Positions 6,462-6,511 of a DNA stretch of 6,511 nucleotides are shown piece by piece. The number at the start of each line of letters is the position of its first letter. The first letter of the stretch is position 1. A program made the position numbers and the translations under genes. The DNA comes from B21-G16 sp003644825 [NCBI: Candidatus Zhuqueibacterota bacterium]. GTDB taxonomy: Bacteria > SM23-31 > B21-G16. The notes beneath the pieces are model-generated. The model made no database searches and was not told where the DNA came from. It worked only from the letters and a program-made list of their open reading frames with translations. The stretch covers positions 1 through 6,511 of the forward strand of contig QNDJ01000098.1 of NCBI GenBank assembly GCA_003644825.1. The letters are read 5' to 3'.

Positions 6462-6511
6462 CTATTATTTTAATTAACTTTAAAATTTAATAAAAATAAT
6501 CAGATATATCA
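6462..6511 (-). promoter_or_regulatory. AT-rich leader of the tig operon; possible partial promoter region
   Basis: About 50 bp of almost pure A/T precede tig up to the window edge. It contains no open reading frame worth calling and no clear -35/-10 pair. The edge (6501-6509) carries CAGATATAT, identical to the core of the larger palindrome upstream of engB, and on the minus strand offers a weak TATATC -10-like element. The true promoter may lie beyond the window. Confidence 0.25.

Noticed and set aside
1-6511. CRISPR arrays, tRNA or rRNA genes, insertion sequences, attachment sites
   Set aside because: No direct-repeat arrays, tRNA-like cloverleaf segments, transposase frames or terminal inverted repeats were seen, and intergenic space is too short for most of them.

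Overview
The window is an AT-rich (roughly two-thirds A+T by eye) bacterial chromosomal segment with one rightward and six leftward genes. The order trigger factor - ClpP - ClpX - EngB (tig-clpP-clpX-engB, all on the minus strand) is a classic bacterial housekeeping cluster. I see no phage, plasmid, insertion-sequence or CRISPR signal. The lineage cannot be named from this sequence. Short intergenic spaces, low GC and rather divergent housekeeping proteins would fit an anaerobic or uncultivated lineage, but that is only an impression.

Layout. Positions 22-1152 (+) encode an exported or membrane-anchored tetratricopeptide-repeat protein with an N-terminal coiled coil. It converges on the leftward cluster, and both transcription units share a strong 11-bp-stem bidirectional terminator at about 1175-1207. 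Reading the minus strand from the right edge, the order is trigger factor (start probably GTG at 6447), ClpP (start ATG at 5169), ClpX, a 72-bp gap, the ribosome-assembly GTPase EngB/YsxC, a class-V PLP aminotransferase that overlaps the end of engB, and a 113-residue cysteine-rich putative zinc-binding protein of unknown function. Gaps of about 15 bp between tig, clpP and clpX, the engB/aminotransferase overlap and a 27-bp gap before the zinc protein suggest one operon, or two if a promoter lies in the 72-bp gap.

How the genes work together. Trigger factor meets nascent chains at the ribosome exit tunnel, ClpX unfolds substrates and feeds them to ClpP, and EngB helps mature the large ribosomal subunit. 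The main surprise is ClpP. The catalytic Ser and His are intact, but the triad Asp is an Asn (Ser98-His123-Asn172), and the normally invariant-looking NSPGG strand next to the oxyanion hole reads NTMGG. This is the triad form known from Listeria ClpP1, which depends on a second ClpP, so it raises the possibility of a mixed or regulated protease. Other points of interest are a trigger factor whose PPIase domain has lost its signature, the absence of lon from its usual place between clpX and engB, and two abutting palindromes in that gap.
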